Positions 1-6,278 of a stretch of DNA of 6,369 bases are shown in pieces. Source of the stretch: Gemmatimonadota bacterium (GTDB taxonomy: Bacteria > Gemmatimonadota > Gemmatimonadetes > Longimicrobiales > Gaopeijiaceae); NCBI GenBank assembly GCA_007129525.1, contig SKVI01000093.1, positions 1 to 6,369 of the forward strand, given 5' to 3'. The notes below the pieces were generated by a model. That model saw nothing but the letters and a program-made list of their open reading frames with translations. It was not told where the DNA came from and did no database searches. A program made the translations under genes and the position numbers. Position 1 is the stretch's first letter; every line of letters starts with the position of its first letter.

Positions 1-714
1 GGCACGGTCCCGCGCCTCAGAGCCGGAGAGGACCATGTTGGGCTTCAGCACCATCCCCTCAAGGAGGACCCGCTGGCGGGCCAGCTGGTGAAAGACCTCC
101 CGCAGCGTGGCCTGGGTCACGTCGAAGCATCGATCGATGGAGTGCGGACCGTCCATGAGGACCTCCGGCTCCACGATGGGCACGAGGCCCGCCTCCTGGC
201 TCAAGGCGGCGTACCGGGCCAGGGCGTGGGCATTCACGTCGATACACGTACGACTGGGAATGCTGTCGCCGATGCGGATGACCGCCCGCCATTTGGTGAA
301 GCGGGCGCCCAGGGCCCGGTATTCTCCCAGGCGATCCCGGAGACCGTCCAGCCCCTCGGTGACCGTCTCGCCGGGACAGCGGGCCAGGGGCTTCGCCTTC
401 CGGTCCACCTTGATTCCGGGGATCACGCCGCGATCCTGGATGACCTGCACCAGGGGGGTCCCGTCAGCGCCGTCCTGGCGAATCGTCTCATCGAAGAGAA
501 TCACGCCGCTGATGAAATCGGAGTACCCCTCGGTCCGGAAGAGAAGCTCCCGGTAGTCCCGGCGGTTGGTGGGCGTGCTCTCCACTCCGATGGAGGCGAA
601 GCGCTTGGTAATGGTTCCCGTGCTCTCGTCGGCGGCCAGGATGCCCTTTCCGGGGGCCACCATGGCCCGGGCGGTGGCCACCAGCTCGTCGCGGTACTCC
701 AGGTCAGTCGTCAT
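1..714 (-). CDS. fba: Class I fructose-bisphosphate aldolase, C-terminus cut off by the window edge
   Basis: The enzyme cleaves fructose-1,6-bisphosphate to dihydroxyacetone phosphate and glyceraldehyde-3-phosphate, and runs in reverse in gluconeogenesis. It is cytoplasmic and uses a lysine Schiff base rather than a metal. The reading frame is open from the ATG to the left edge (238 codons, no stop). Active-site blocks of the animal-type family are all visible: ILAADEST (Asp29), GIKVD (Lys102), TKWR (Lys141, Arg143), PIVEPE (Glu182, Glu184) and LKPNMV with the Schiff-base Lys224. These correspond to rabbit aldolase Asp33, Lys107, Lys146, Arg148, Glu187, Glu189 and Lys229. Family members are about 340 residues, so roughly 100 C-terminal residues lie outside, including the Ser271/Arg303 phosphate-site region. 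The ATG is supported by GAGGA six bases upstream. It follows mtaB after 33 nt and is probably the distal gene of the same transcript. The metal-dependent class II and DhnA-type families are excluded by these motifs. Confidence 0.95.
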   Translation of the reverse strand, partial: MTTDLEYRDELVATARAMVAPGKGILAADESTGTITKRFASIGVESTPTNRRDYRELLFRTEGYSDFISGVILFDETIRQDGADGTPLVQVIQDRGVIPGIKVDRKAKPLARCPGETVTEGLDGLRDRLGEYRALGARFTKWRAVIRIGDSIPSRTCIDVNAHALARYAALSQEAGLVPIVEPEVLMDGPHSIDRCFDVTQATLREVFHQLARQRVLLEGMVLKPNMVLSGSEARDRA

Positions 715-720
715 GGGTCG

Positions 721-725
721 TCCTC
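721..725 (-). promoter_or_regulatory. Shine-Dalgarno site of the aldolase gene
   Basis: The minus strand reads GAGGA with a six-base spacer to the ATG at 714. It lies in the 33-nt gap after the mtaB stop, so the aldolase can initiate independently rather than depending on coupling. No promoter-like or hairpin element was seen in the rest of this gap. Confidence 0.6.
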
Positions 726-747
726 GTTGTCGTCAGATGATCCGTGT

Positions 748-2109
748 TCATTCGCCGCCGGTGGGCGCGGCCGCGAGCTCTCCGTCCCTCCATAACAGAT
801 CGACCCCGTGGAGCCGTCGTTGATCCGCGGGCGGCGTGCCCTGGAGCCGGACTCGAAGGTAGTCCCCGGTGAGAGCGTAGCGTCCGCCGCCTTCCAGCAC
901 CACCGTGGCGCGGGTCCCTGATCGATCCCGGCGGTAGGCCGCTCCCTTCACCTGGACGCGTTCCCGGAGCTCCCGGCTCCGCTCGCCCGCCACCCGCTGG
1001 GGCACGGGCATCTCTTCCACCAGCTCGGCGGCCACCGTCTCCTCCCGGGGCGAGAAGGGGAAGACGTGGAGATAGGTGTACGGTAGCTCCTCCACGAGCT
1101 CCACCGTGGCCCGGTGGTCTTCCTCCGTCTCGCCGGGGAACCCGGTGATGATGTCGGCCCCCAGCCCCAGAACAGGCATGCGATCCACGATCTCCAGCGC
1201 CCGCTCCCGGTACATCTGGCGGGTATGCCAGCGACGCATGCGCCGGAGCACCGGGTCGGCGCCGCTCTGCAGGGGCATGTGGAGATGCGGGGCCACCCGA
1301 TTGCCTGAATCGGCCAGGAGTTCCAGGAGGAGGTCGTCCACCTCGGTGGCTTCCACGCTTCCCAGGCGGAAGCGCACGTCAGGCACCTTCTCCAGGAGCA
1401 TGGCCAACAGACGTGACAGGCTCCACTGCGGCTCCAGGTCCCGGCCGTAGTGCCCGATGTGGATGCCGGTGAGAACCAGCTCCGGGTGCACCCGGGCCAG
1501 CGTGCGGGCCTCCGCCGTCACCTCCGCCGGACTACGGGAGCGGCTGGATCCCCGGGCCAGACGGGTGGCGCAGAAGGCGCACTTCCGGTCGCACCCATCC
1601 TGGATCTTGAGCCAGCCCCGGGTGGCGCCGTCCCGCCGCAGCAGGATCTCGCCCCCCACCGGCTCCCGGTCCATCTCCGCCAGCGAGCGCCGGCGGGTCC
1701 CCAGTTGGACCAGGGCCGGTCCGCCGGCGTCGGGCCCGGCGCCCCGCTCCCGGCCCCCCAGGACCGCCTGGGCCACGTCGGTGGGATCGTGGCCGGGAAC
1801 CACCGCCGAGGTCTCGTCCATCTCTGCGTACTCCCGGGCCCGCAGGGCGGCGGAACACCCGGCCACCACCACCTGAAGGTCGGGTCGCTCCCGGCGCACC
1901 CGGCGGATGAAGCGCCGCGCCTGGGCGTCGGCCTGGTTGGTCACGGTGCAGGTGTTCACCACCACCACCCCGGCCCCTTTCCAGTCCTCTACCGTGGACA
2001 GCCCGCGGGCCTCCAACTCCTGCCGCATTCGCTCGGTGTCATACTGGTTGGCCTTGCAGCCGAAGGTGTGGTACGCAGCCCCGGCCTCGGTGCGGCGAGG
2101 GTCATCCAT
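748..2109 (-). CDS. mtaB: MtaB-type tRNA t6A37 C2-methylthiotransferase (radical SAM)
   Basis: The enzyme adds a methylthio group to C2 of N6-threonylcarbamoyladenosine at tRNA position 37, giving ms2t6A in ANN-decoding tRNAs; it is cytoplasmic and carries two iron-sulfur clusters. The 453-residue protein matches the family length. The N-terminal domain holds the three auxiliary-cluster cysteines: Cys18 (FGCKANQYDTE), Cys54 (NTCTVTNQAD) and Cys85 (VAGCSA). The radical SAM core follows at about 160-380, with CxxxCxxC at Cys173, Cys177 and Cys180 and the segment LTGIHIGHYGRDL. A short, weakly conserved TRAM-like region lies at about 385-445. GCKxNQYxTE and the GIHxGxYGRDL segment point to MtaB rather than MiaB (i6A) or RimO (ribosomal S12), though paralogues in this superfamily are often mislabelled. 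The ATG follows the barrel gene's stop by 6 nt. Only a weak GGCGG lies 9 nt upstream, so initiation probably depends on coupling. No t6A synthesis genes (tsaBCDE) are in the window. Confidence 0.92.
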   Translation of the reverse strand: MDDPRRTEAGAAYHTFGCKANQYDTERMRQELEARGLSTVEDWKGAGVVVVNTCTVTNQADAQARRFIRRVRRERPDLQVVVAGCSAALRAREYAEMDETSAVVPGHDPTDVAQAVLGGRERGAGPDAGGPALVQLGTRRRSLAEMDREPVGGEILLRRDGATRGWLKIQDGCDRKCAFCATRLARGSSRSRSPAEVTAEARTLARVHPELVLTGIHIGHYGRDLEPQWSLSRLLAMLLEKVPDVRFRLGSVEATEVDDLLLELLADSGNRVAPHLHMPLQSGADPVLRRMRRWHTRQMYRERALEIVDRMPVLGLGADIITGFPGETEEDHRATVELVEELPYTYLHVFPFSPREETVAAELVEEMPVPQRVAGERSRELRERVQVKGAAYRRDRSGTRATVVLEGGGRYALTGDYLRVRLQGTPPADQRRLHGVDLLWRDGELAAAPTGGE

Positions 2110-2115
2110 GGGGAA

Positions 2116-3315
2116 TCAGCCGCCGGCCAGACGGATGGAGAGGGTGCTTCTCCAGTACTCCTCGGAGAAGGCCGCGGCATCGCGACTCCCCCGCTCGAGG
2201 GAGTACTCGATGCGGGCCACCGGCATGGTTTCGGTGTCAGCCAGGTTGGCGCTCAGGCCGGCGGAGAAGGCGGTTTCCGTGGCCGGATTCCCCTGGAAGT
2301 GAAAGGGGAGGTCCTGGTGACGATACCCCAGGCGAATGGGCGCCGTGCGGCCCAGGATGGTGGAACCCACCCACTCGATCCCCGCACCGTATCCCCACGC
2401 CACACCCCGGGCGGCGTCACCCCCCAGGGCCTCGTCCACCCCGGACCAGTCTGCGCGGGAGAGCCCCGTGCTGAACCTCAGGTCCGAGGCCAGGGTCACG
2501 GTTCCACCTGCCCGAAGGGTCATGGGCATGGGGTACGACTTCTCCGGGCCGGGCGTGGGAGCCACCGGATCCAGGGTCAGGTCCCCGGCCTGCTCCAGCG
2601 ACGCAGCCACCCGTACCACGGACGACGGTTGCCAGGTGGCCCCGGCTGCCACCGTCAGACCCGAGGCACGCCAGCGTCCCTGGTTCAGGAAGGGCTCCAC
2701 ACCGGACCCCACCACGTCAGGATCCAACTGCCGCACGAAGCGGCGCTCCATGGCGCCGGTGTAGGAGCCCACGTTGAGACCTATGGCCAGATCTTCGCTC
2801 ACGCGAGTCGCCCATCCCAGGCGGGCCTGTCCGATCCCTCCCACCGACTCGAACCGGTCCACCGCGTCCACCTCCTGGCCGGAGATGTTCAGGGTCCGCT
2901 CGGTGCGAACCTCCCACTCCTGGTCCAGGAAGCTGCCGAACTGCACCACAAAGACGTGGCGGCCGAACGGGTACGACACCCCCAGCATGGGGAACCGGGT
3001 GCCGCCGGCCCGGGCCCCACCGTCCACACGGCTCGAGGAGGGCTGGAAGGTTCCGGTGACCGAAGGAAGATTGAGCCCGGCGGCAGCCGACGGATCAGTG
3101 CCCAGCATGTACCACCCCTCCAAGCCGATTCCCACACTTCCCAGGGCCCGGGACCGGGCATCCAGCGGATCACTGAGGAGGCCAAGCCCTCCGGCGTTCA
3201 TGAGGGACTGGGCCTCGGCACTGGACGGTAGCAGGAGGCATGCCGCCAGGAGCGCCAGAACGAGGGCGACCGGAGACCGGGAGCGGGCTCCCGAACTGCG
3301 ACGAGTGGTGGTCAT
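2116..3315 (-). CDS. Putative outer-membrane beta-barrel protein, FadL/PorV-like
   Basis: No precise function can be assigned. The 399-residue product starts with a Sec signal peptide: a basic n-region (residues 1-14), a hydrophobic stretch (about 15-30) and a likely cleavage AEA|Q after Ala35. The mature N-terminal part (ALGSVGIGL, then DPSAAAGLNLPS at about 74-85) resembles the conserved 'NPA' start of FadL, PorV/PorQ and related FCB-group barrels. The rest alternates polar and hydrophobic residues in strand-length blocks rich in Gly, Arg and aromatics, such as FVVQFG (about 122-127), IRLGYRHQ (327-334) and the last strand WRSTLSIRL (388-396). That composition suits a barrel; it lacks a terminal Phe or Trp. 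The ATG overlaps the lipoprotein stop as ATGA and has TGGAG 10 nt upstream. The frame stays open upstream to 3762, but that would bury the signal peptide. It may transport small hydrophobic molecules or partner with the lipoprotein; both ideas are inference. A T9SS role cannot be claimed from this window. Confidence 0.75.
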   Translation of the reverse strand: MTTTRRSSGARSRSPVALVLALLAACLLLPSSAEAQSLMNAGGLGLLSDPLDARSRALGSVGIGLEGWYMLGTDPSAAAGLNLPSVTGTFQPSSSRVDGGARAGGTRFPMLGVSYPFGRHVFVVQFGSFLDQEWEVRTERTLNISGQEVDAVDRFESVGGIGQARLGWATRVSEDLAIGLNVGSYTGAMERRFVRQLDPDVVGSGVEPFLNQGRWRASGLTVAAGATWQPSSVVRVAASLEQAGDLTLDPVAPTPGPEKSYPMPMTLRAGGTVTLASDLRFSTGLSRADWSGVDEALGGDAARGVAWGYGAGIEWVGSTILGRTAPIRLGYRHQDLPFHFQGNPATETAFSAGLSANLADTETMPVARIEYSLERGSRDAAAFSEEYWRSTLSIRLAGG

Positions 3316-4637
3316 GGGAGCTGCACTCCATCGGTGATGGTGAGGATCAGCCGGAGGAAGGGCTCCTTCTCGGTGCCGGGTCCGAAGAGGCTTCCGAACT
3401 GAAACCCCGAGGGCTCCGCAGGCGAGAGGAGGGCCACGGTGGACGGCCGCTCCTCCTGCTCGGGATCGTCCTCGGGCCTTCCCAGGAGATCCTGGATGTA
3501 TCGGGTCATGGGTACTTCCACCCGGGTGGAGCCCTCTTCGGAAAAGACACCGGGGGGAAGGACCTGAGGAGCGGGCTGCACCGGCAGCCCCAGGGGTGAG
3601 CGGGGAATCCGGTCGGCCGCAAGAGCCGGGCGCACGTCCAGGCCCAAGGTATCCAGGGGCGCGAAGGCCGGCGGGTCCACAGGTCGGGTCTGCAAGACGA
3701 GGCCGGCGTACACCACCCGATCCCGAGTGAGCTCCATGGGGCAGGAGGCGAGGAGCTCGCACGCCGCCGAGCCTTCCTCGAACCGGTCGGGCAACTCCAC
3801 CCGGAAGTAGGCGCGCCGGGCCGGCGCCCCCCCGATGCGGATCTCCCCCTCGGTCACGCCGGGCTCGGGGGTGTAGATAAAGGTGGTGCCCACGCTCCCC
3901 CGCACCACTGTGACCACGGTGTCGGGGTTCACGGACGACTGGAGGTGCGCCCGTAACTCCACCGAGCCGACGTCCAGGAGGTGGCCCGGCGAACGACTCT
4001 CGACCCGGACGCTCCGGTCCACCGACTCGTCGGCGTCACGCCACTGGTTCACCGTGGCGCTGTCCACGGGAATGACCAGGGTATCGGCCTCCTGGGGGTC
4101 CCACATGGTCGAGCCCAGGCTCCTCGCGGCCCCCCCCCCGGGCTCGTCCCACGGGACCACACCCCCCAGGGTGTCCACCGCCAGAGTCCATCCCGCGGTC
4201 CGGACATCCCACTCCCCGGCCTCCATCTGGCCGGCGGCCAGCTCCACCGCTTCCTCCGGAACCAGCCGGGTGGTGTCCATCCGGATGATGAGGTCGCCCC
4301 CCAGAGGCACGTAGGCCGAGTCCGGCACGGTGGTGGTCTCGCCCTCGGGGAAGACGGAGATGGAGGCGGGGAACGCCCCGATCTGAACCAGGGTCCGTGC
4401 ATCGAAGTCACCACGGTATTCGTGGGCCACGAAGCGCCGACCCAGATCAGCCTGGGAGGCGAAGCCCCCGAAGACCTGAAAGTCCCGTCCGAACTCGGAG
4501 AAGGGGATGAGCACCTCCACGGTTTCGGCATCCACCGGGATGGCCGATCCGTCGTCGAAGGTGGGCACCTCGTCGGTGCACGCCCCCATCACCAGCAGCG
4601 CCGTCAGGGCTGCAGGAACCAAACGTCGTGGTGTCAC
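3312..4637 (-). CDS. Unrecognised exported lipoprotein, DUF4270-like in outline
   Basis: The 441-residue product begins with a lipoprotein signal peptide: basic residues at 4-5, a hydrophobic stretch at 6-19, and Cys20 in LLVMGAC. Met at -3 is off the strict lipobox, but the arrangement is otherwise typical. Acylated Cys20 would anchor it in the outer or inner membrane; CTDE carries no clear inner-membrane retention signal. The mature chain is acidic and beta-rich, and two cysteines (293 and 299) are close enough for a disulfide. Segments RRAYFRVELPD (275-284), RVVYAGLVLQTRP (307-319) and a final FLRLILT (427-433) recall the layout of Bacteroidota DUF4270 and related surface lipoproteins; this is a weak visual resemblance. 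The GTG start is preferred over the in-frame ATG at 4742 because it places the signal peptide at the N-terminus, has AAAGGA 7 nt upstream, and overlaps the cdd stop as GTGA. A ten-G run encodes Gly167-169 and part of Ala170. Confidence 0.75.
   Translation of the reverse strand: MTPRRLVPAALTALLVMGACTDEVPTFDDGSAIPVDAETVEVLIPFSEFGRDFQVFGGFASQADLGRRFVAHEYRGDFDARTLVQIGAFPASISVFPEGETTTVPDSAYVPLGGDLIIRMDTTRLVPEEAVELAAGQMEAGEWDVRTAGWTLAVDTLGGVVPWDEPGGGAARSLGSTMWDPQEADTLVIPVDSATVNQWRDADESVDRSVRVESRSPGHLLDVGSVELRAHLQSSVNPDTVVTVVRGSVGTTFIYTPEPGVTEGEIRIGGAPARRAYFRVELPDRFEEGSAACELLASCPMELTRDRVVYAGLVLQTRPVDPPAFAPLDTLGLDVRPALAADRIPRSPLGLPVQPAPQVLPPGVFSEEGSTRVEVPMTRYIQDLLGRPEDDPEQEERPSTVALLSPAEPSGFQFGSLFGPGTEKEPFLRLILTITDGVQLP
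4130..4139 (-). repeat. Ten-G homopolymer inside the lipoprotein gene
   Basis: The coding strand has ten consecutive G, encoding Gly167-Gly169 and the first base of Ala170. It is in frame as given. Deleting one G shifts reading into a frame that stops at TGA 4051-4049, giving about 195 residues. Adding one G leads to TGA at 4038-4036, about 200 residues. A second run of seven G lies at 3827-3833 in the same gene (Gly269-Gly270 and Ala271). No longer homopolymer was noticed elsewhere in the window. Such runs can slip in replication, but they are also common assembly-error sites. Confidence 0.9.
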
Positions 4638-5077
4638 ACGTCCATCCTTTCGCTGTGAGACGGCCCACTCGCCCGGATTCCTTCGTCGTCGCCGGCGAAG
4701 ATTCGGGAGAAGCGGGCCGGAAGTAGCTCGTCGAGTCGCCACATCATCCGGTGCTCGCCGGCCTCCGAGTACACCTCCACCTCCGGGGCGAACTCGGCCA
4801 GGACCTGGCGACAGGCACCGCAGGGCGGCGTAGCCGTATCGTCAAATGTGCTGATGGCAATCCTCCGGAAGCTCCGGTGTCCCGCCGCCACCGCCGTAGC
4901 CACCGCCGTGCGCTCCGCGCAGACGGTGAGGCCGTAGGAGGCGTTCTCCACGTTGCAGCCCGTGAAGACGCTTCCGTCGGCAGTCTCGAGCGCGGCACCC
5001 ACCGAGAACCCGGAATAGGGGGCGTAGGCCCCGTCCCGGGCCTCACGGGCTCGCTCCAGGAGTTCTTCAATCGCCAT
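4634..5077 (-). CDS. cdd: Cytidine deaminase
   Basis: The enzyme is zinc-dependent and deaminates cytidine and deoxycytidine to uridine and deoxyuridine in cytoplasmic pyrimidine salvage. The 147-residue chain is of the short homotetrameric type. The substrate motif NVENASYG supplies Asn42 and Glu44. TVCAER supplies zinc ligand Cys53, catalytic Glu55 and Arg56. PCGACRQ supplies zinc ligands Cys86 and Cys89. These numbers equal those of the Bacillus subtilis enzyme (136 residues), which fixes the start firmly: ATG at 5077, with a weak GGA five bases upstream. The core ends near LLP (118-120) and is followed by a hydrophilic tail of about 25 residues, somewhat longer than usual, whose last codons contain the ribosome binding site of the next gene. 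The start overlaps the end of alr by 11 nt and the stop overlaps the lipoprotein start as GTGA, so translation is probably coupled on both sides. The frame remains open upstream to 5263, but that extension lies wholly inside alr and is rejected. Confidence 0.96.
   Translation of the reverse strand: MAIEELLERAREARDGAYAPYSGFSVGAALETADGSVFTGCNVENASYGLTVCAERTAVATAVAAGHRSFRRIAISTFDDTATPPCGACRQVLAEFAPEVEVYSEAGEHRMMWRLDELLPARFSRIFAGDDEGIRASGPSHSERMDV
4645..4650 (-). promoter_or_regulatory. Shine-Dalgarno site that decides the GTG start of the lipoprotein gene
   Basis: The minus strand reads AAAGGA followed by seven bases and GTG at 4637. It lies inside the last codons of cdd. Together with the GTGA stop-start overlap and the signal peptide directly after it, this site supports the GTG over the ATG 105 nt upstream. 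Confidence 0.65.
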
Positions 5078-6278
5078 CGGGATCCATGTGGTCTTGCGTA
5101 ATATCGGGTCGCTGATCCGGCTCCCGGTCCACTGAGGACTGCGGGTGCGGCCCCTCGGCGTCCTGCCAGACCCGGGGGAGCCGAGGCGTGAACCCGGTGA
5201 GGACTTCGTAGTTGTTGGTGCCCAGGTGCCGGGCCATCTCCTCGAGGGTGATGGTTTCACCACCGTCGGAGCCCAGGAAGGTCACCGTGTCTCCCGGCTC
5301 TATACCCGGGACATCGGTGATCTCTACCACCGTCATGTCCATGGAGATCCTCCCCACGATGGGAACCCGGCGTCCGGCCACCAGCGCCTCCCCGCGGTTG
5401 GAGAGGGCGCGACGGATTCCGTCGCCGTAGCCGATGGCCACCGTGGCCCATCGCTCCCACCCTCCCGCTCGGTAGGTGGCCCCGTACCCCACCGTGGTCC
5501 CGGGCGGCACCTGGCGCACCAGTGTGATCCGGGCTCGGACGGCCAGCACCTCCTCGGGCTCGGGGAGCCCCTCTCCCGGGCGGCCTCCGTAGAGAAAGAT
5601 GCCCGGTCGCACTCCGCCCTGGGCCAGCTCAGGCGTCCGAAGGGCGGCGGCGGAGTTGCAGAGGTGGAGCATGGCGGCCCCGGCGCCCTTGGGCAGTGCC
5701 GAGACCGCATCCCCAAAACGCTCCGCCTGCACCTTCACCGACTCGGCGCCCTCCAGGTCGGCAGAGTGGAAGTGGGTGAAGGCACCCTCGCACCGGACCC
5801 TTCCTCCCATCAGCTCCGCCACCCGGGGCCCCCACTCCCGAACGGTGCGCCAATCGAAGCCGGCCCGTCCCATTCCGGTATCCACCTCCAGGTGGACCGC
5901 CACGTCCCGATCCTGGCGTTCCGCCTCCCGGGCAACACGGCTCAGAAAAGAAACGTCTGAGACCCCGAAACTGAGACGGGCCGCCACCCCGGCAGGCACC
6001 GAATCCGGCGCCACGGGCGCCACCACCAGGATGGGCCGCTCCGGCTCCATCTCCCGGAGGAGGGCTCCCTCCTCCACGGTGGCCACCCCCCAGCCCCAGG
6101 GCTTCGCGGGTCGGAGTGCTCGCACCGCCTGCGACATGCCCAGCCCGTACGCGTCGGCCTTCACCATGGGGATGAGGGCGGCATCGGGGCCCACCGCCTC
6201 CCGGATCCGCTGCAGGTTCCGGAGGAGGGCGCCGCCGCGAACGTCCATCCAGGCCCTGCGCGTCGATTCCGTTGACAT
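5067..6278 (-). CDS. alr: Alanine racemase (PLP-dependent, fold type III)
   Basis: The enzyme interconverts L- and D-alanine in the cytoplasm, supplying D-Ala for peptidoglycan. The product is 403 residues. The PLP lysine is Lys40 in MVKADAYGLG. The N-terminal barrel holds EVDTGMGRAGF (131-141), GAFTHFHSAD (165-174) and CNSAAALR (207-214); VRPGIFLYG carries Arg224, equivalent to Bacillus (Geobacillus) Arg219. VGYGATY carries catalytic Tyr265, IGYGDG starts at 282, and the C-terminal beta domain includes PIVGRISMD (306-314) and TNNYEVL (354-360). Both catalytic residues are present, so the enzyme should be active. The core ends near 371 and is followed by about 32 hydrophilic, Asp/Pro/Gln-rich residues, an unusual tail whose end overlaps the cdd start by 11 nt. 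The ATG at 6278 gives a normal N-terminus but lacks a Shine-Dalgarno site. An in-frame TTG at 6299, with AAGGG four bases upstream, is a credible alternative adding seven residues. It appears to be the first gene of the block, although the upstream gene is not visible. Confidence 0.96.
   Translation of the reverse strand: MSTESTRRAWMDVRGGALLRNLQRIREAVGPDAALIPMVKADAYGLGMSQAVRALRPAKPWGWGVATVEEGALLREMEPERPILVVAPVAPDSVPAGVAARLSFGVSDVSFLSRVAREAERQDRDVAVHLEVDTGMGRAGFDWRTVREWGPRVAELMGGRVRCEGAFTHFHSADLEGAESVKVQAERFGDAVSALPKGAGAAMLHLCNSAAALRTPELAQGGVRPGIFLYGGRPGEGLPEPEEVLAVRARITLVRQVPPGTTVGYGATYRAGGWERWATVAIGYGDGIRRALSNRGEALVAGRRVPIVGRISMDMTVVEITDVPGIEPGDTVTFLGSDGGETITLEEMARHLGTNNYEVLTGFTPRLPRVWQDAEGPHPQSSVDREPDQRPDITQDHMDPDGD

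Noticed and set aside
88..795. 235-codon open frame on the plus strand
   Set aside because: It is antisense to the aldolase, whose full active site is readable on the minus strand; its own translation shows no family features.
748..2109. MiaB or RimO identity for the methylthiotransferase
   Set aside because: The GCKxNQYxTE and GIHxGxYGRDL segments fit MtaB better; MiaB and RimO usually carry different sequence around the first cysteine and a clearer TRAM domain.
1450..3231. 593-codon open frame on the plus strand
   Set aside because: It is antisense to mtaB and the barrel gene, both supported by motifs. The translation is rich in Gly, Pro, His and Arg without domains, as expected for a complementary frame in GC-rich DNA.
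3316..3762. 149-residue N-terminal extension of the barrel gene
   Set aside because: It overlaps the lipoprotein coding region, has low-complexity Arg/Pro/Gly sequence, and would put the signal peptide in the middle of the protein. The ATGA junction gives a better start.
4638..4742. ATG start of the lipoprotein gene 35 codons upstream of the GTG
   Set aside because: It would overlap cdd by more than 100 nt, begin with an Arg-rich segment and bury the lipoprotein signal peptide. The GTG has a Shine-Dalgarno site and a GTGA overlap.
5078..5263. Upstream extension of cdd
   Set aside because: It lies entirely within alr and breaks the exact motif numbering shared with the Bacillus enzyme.
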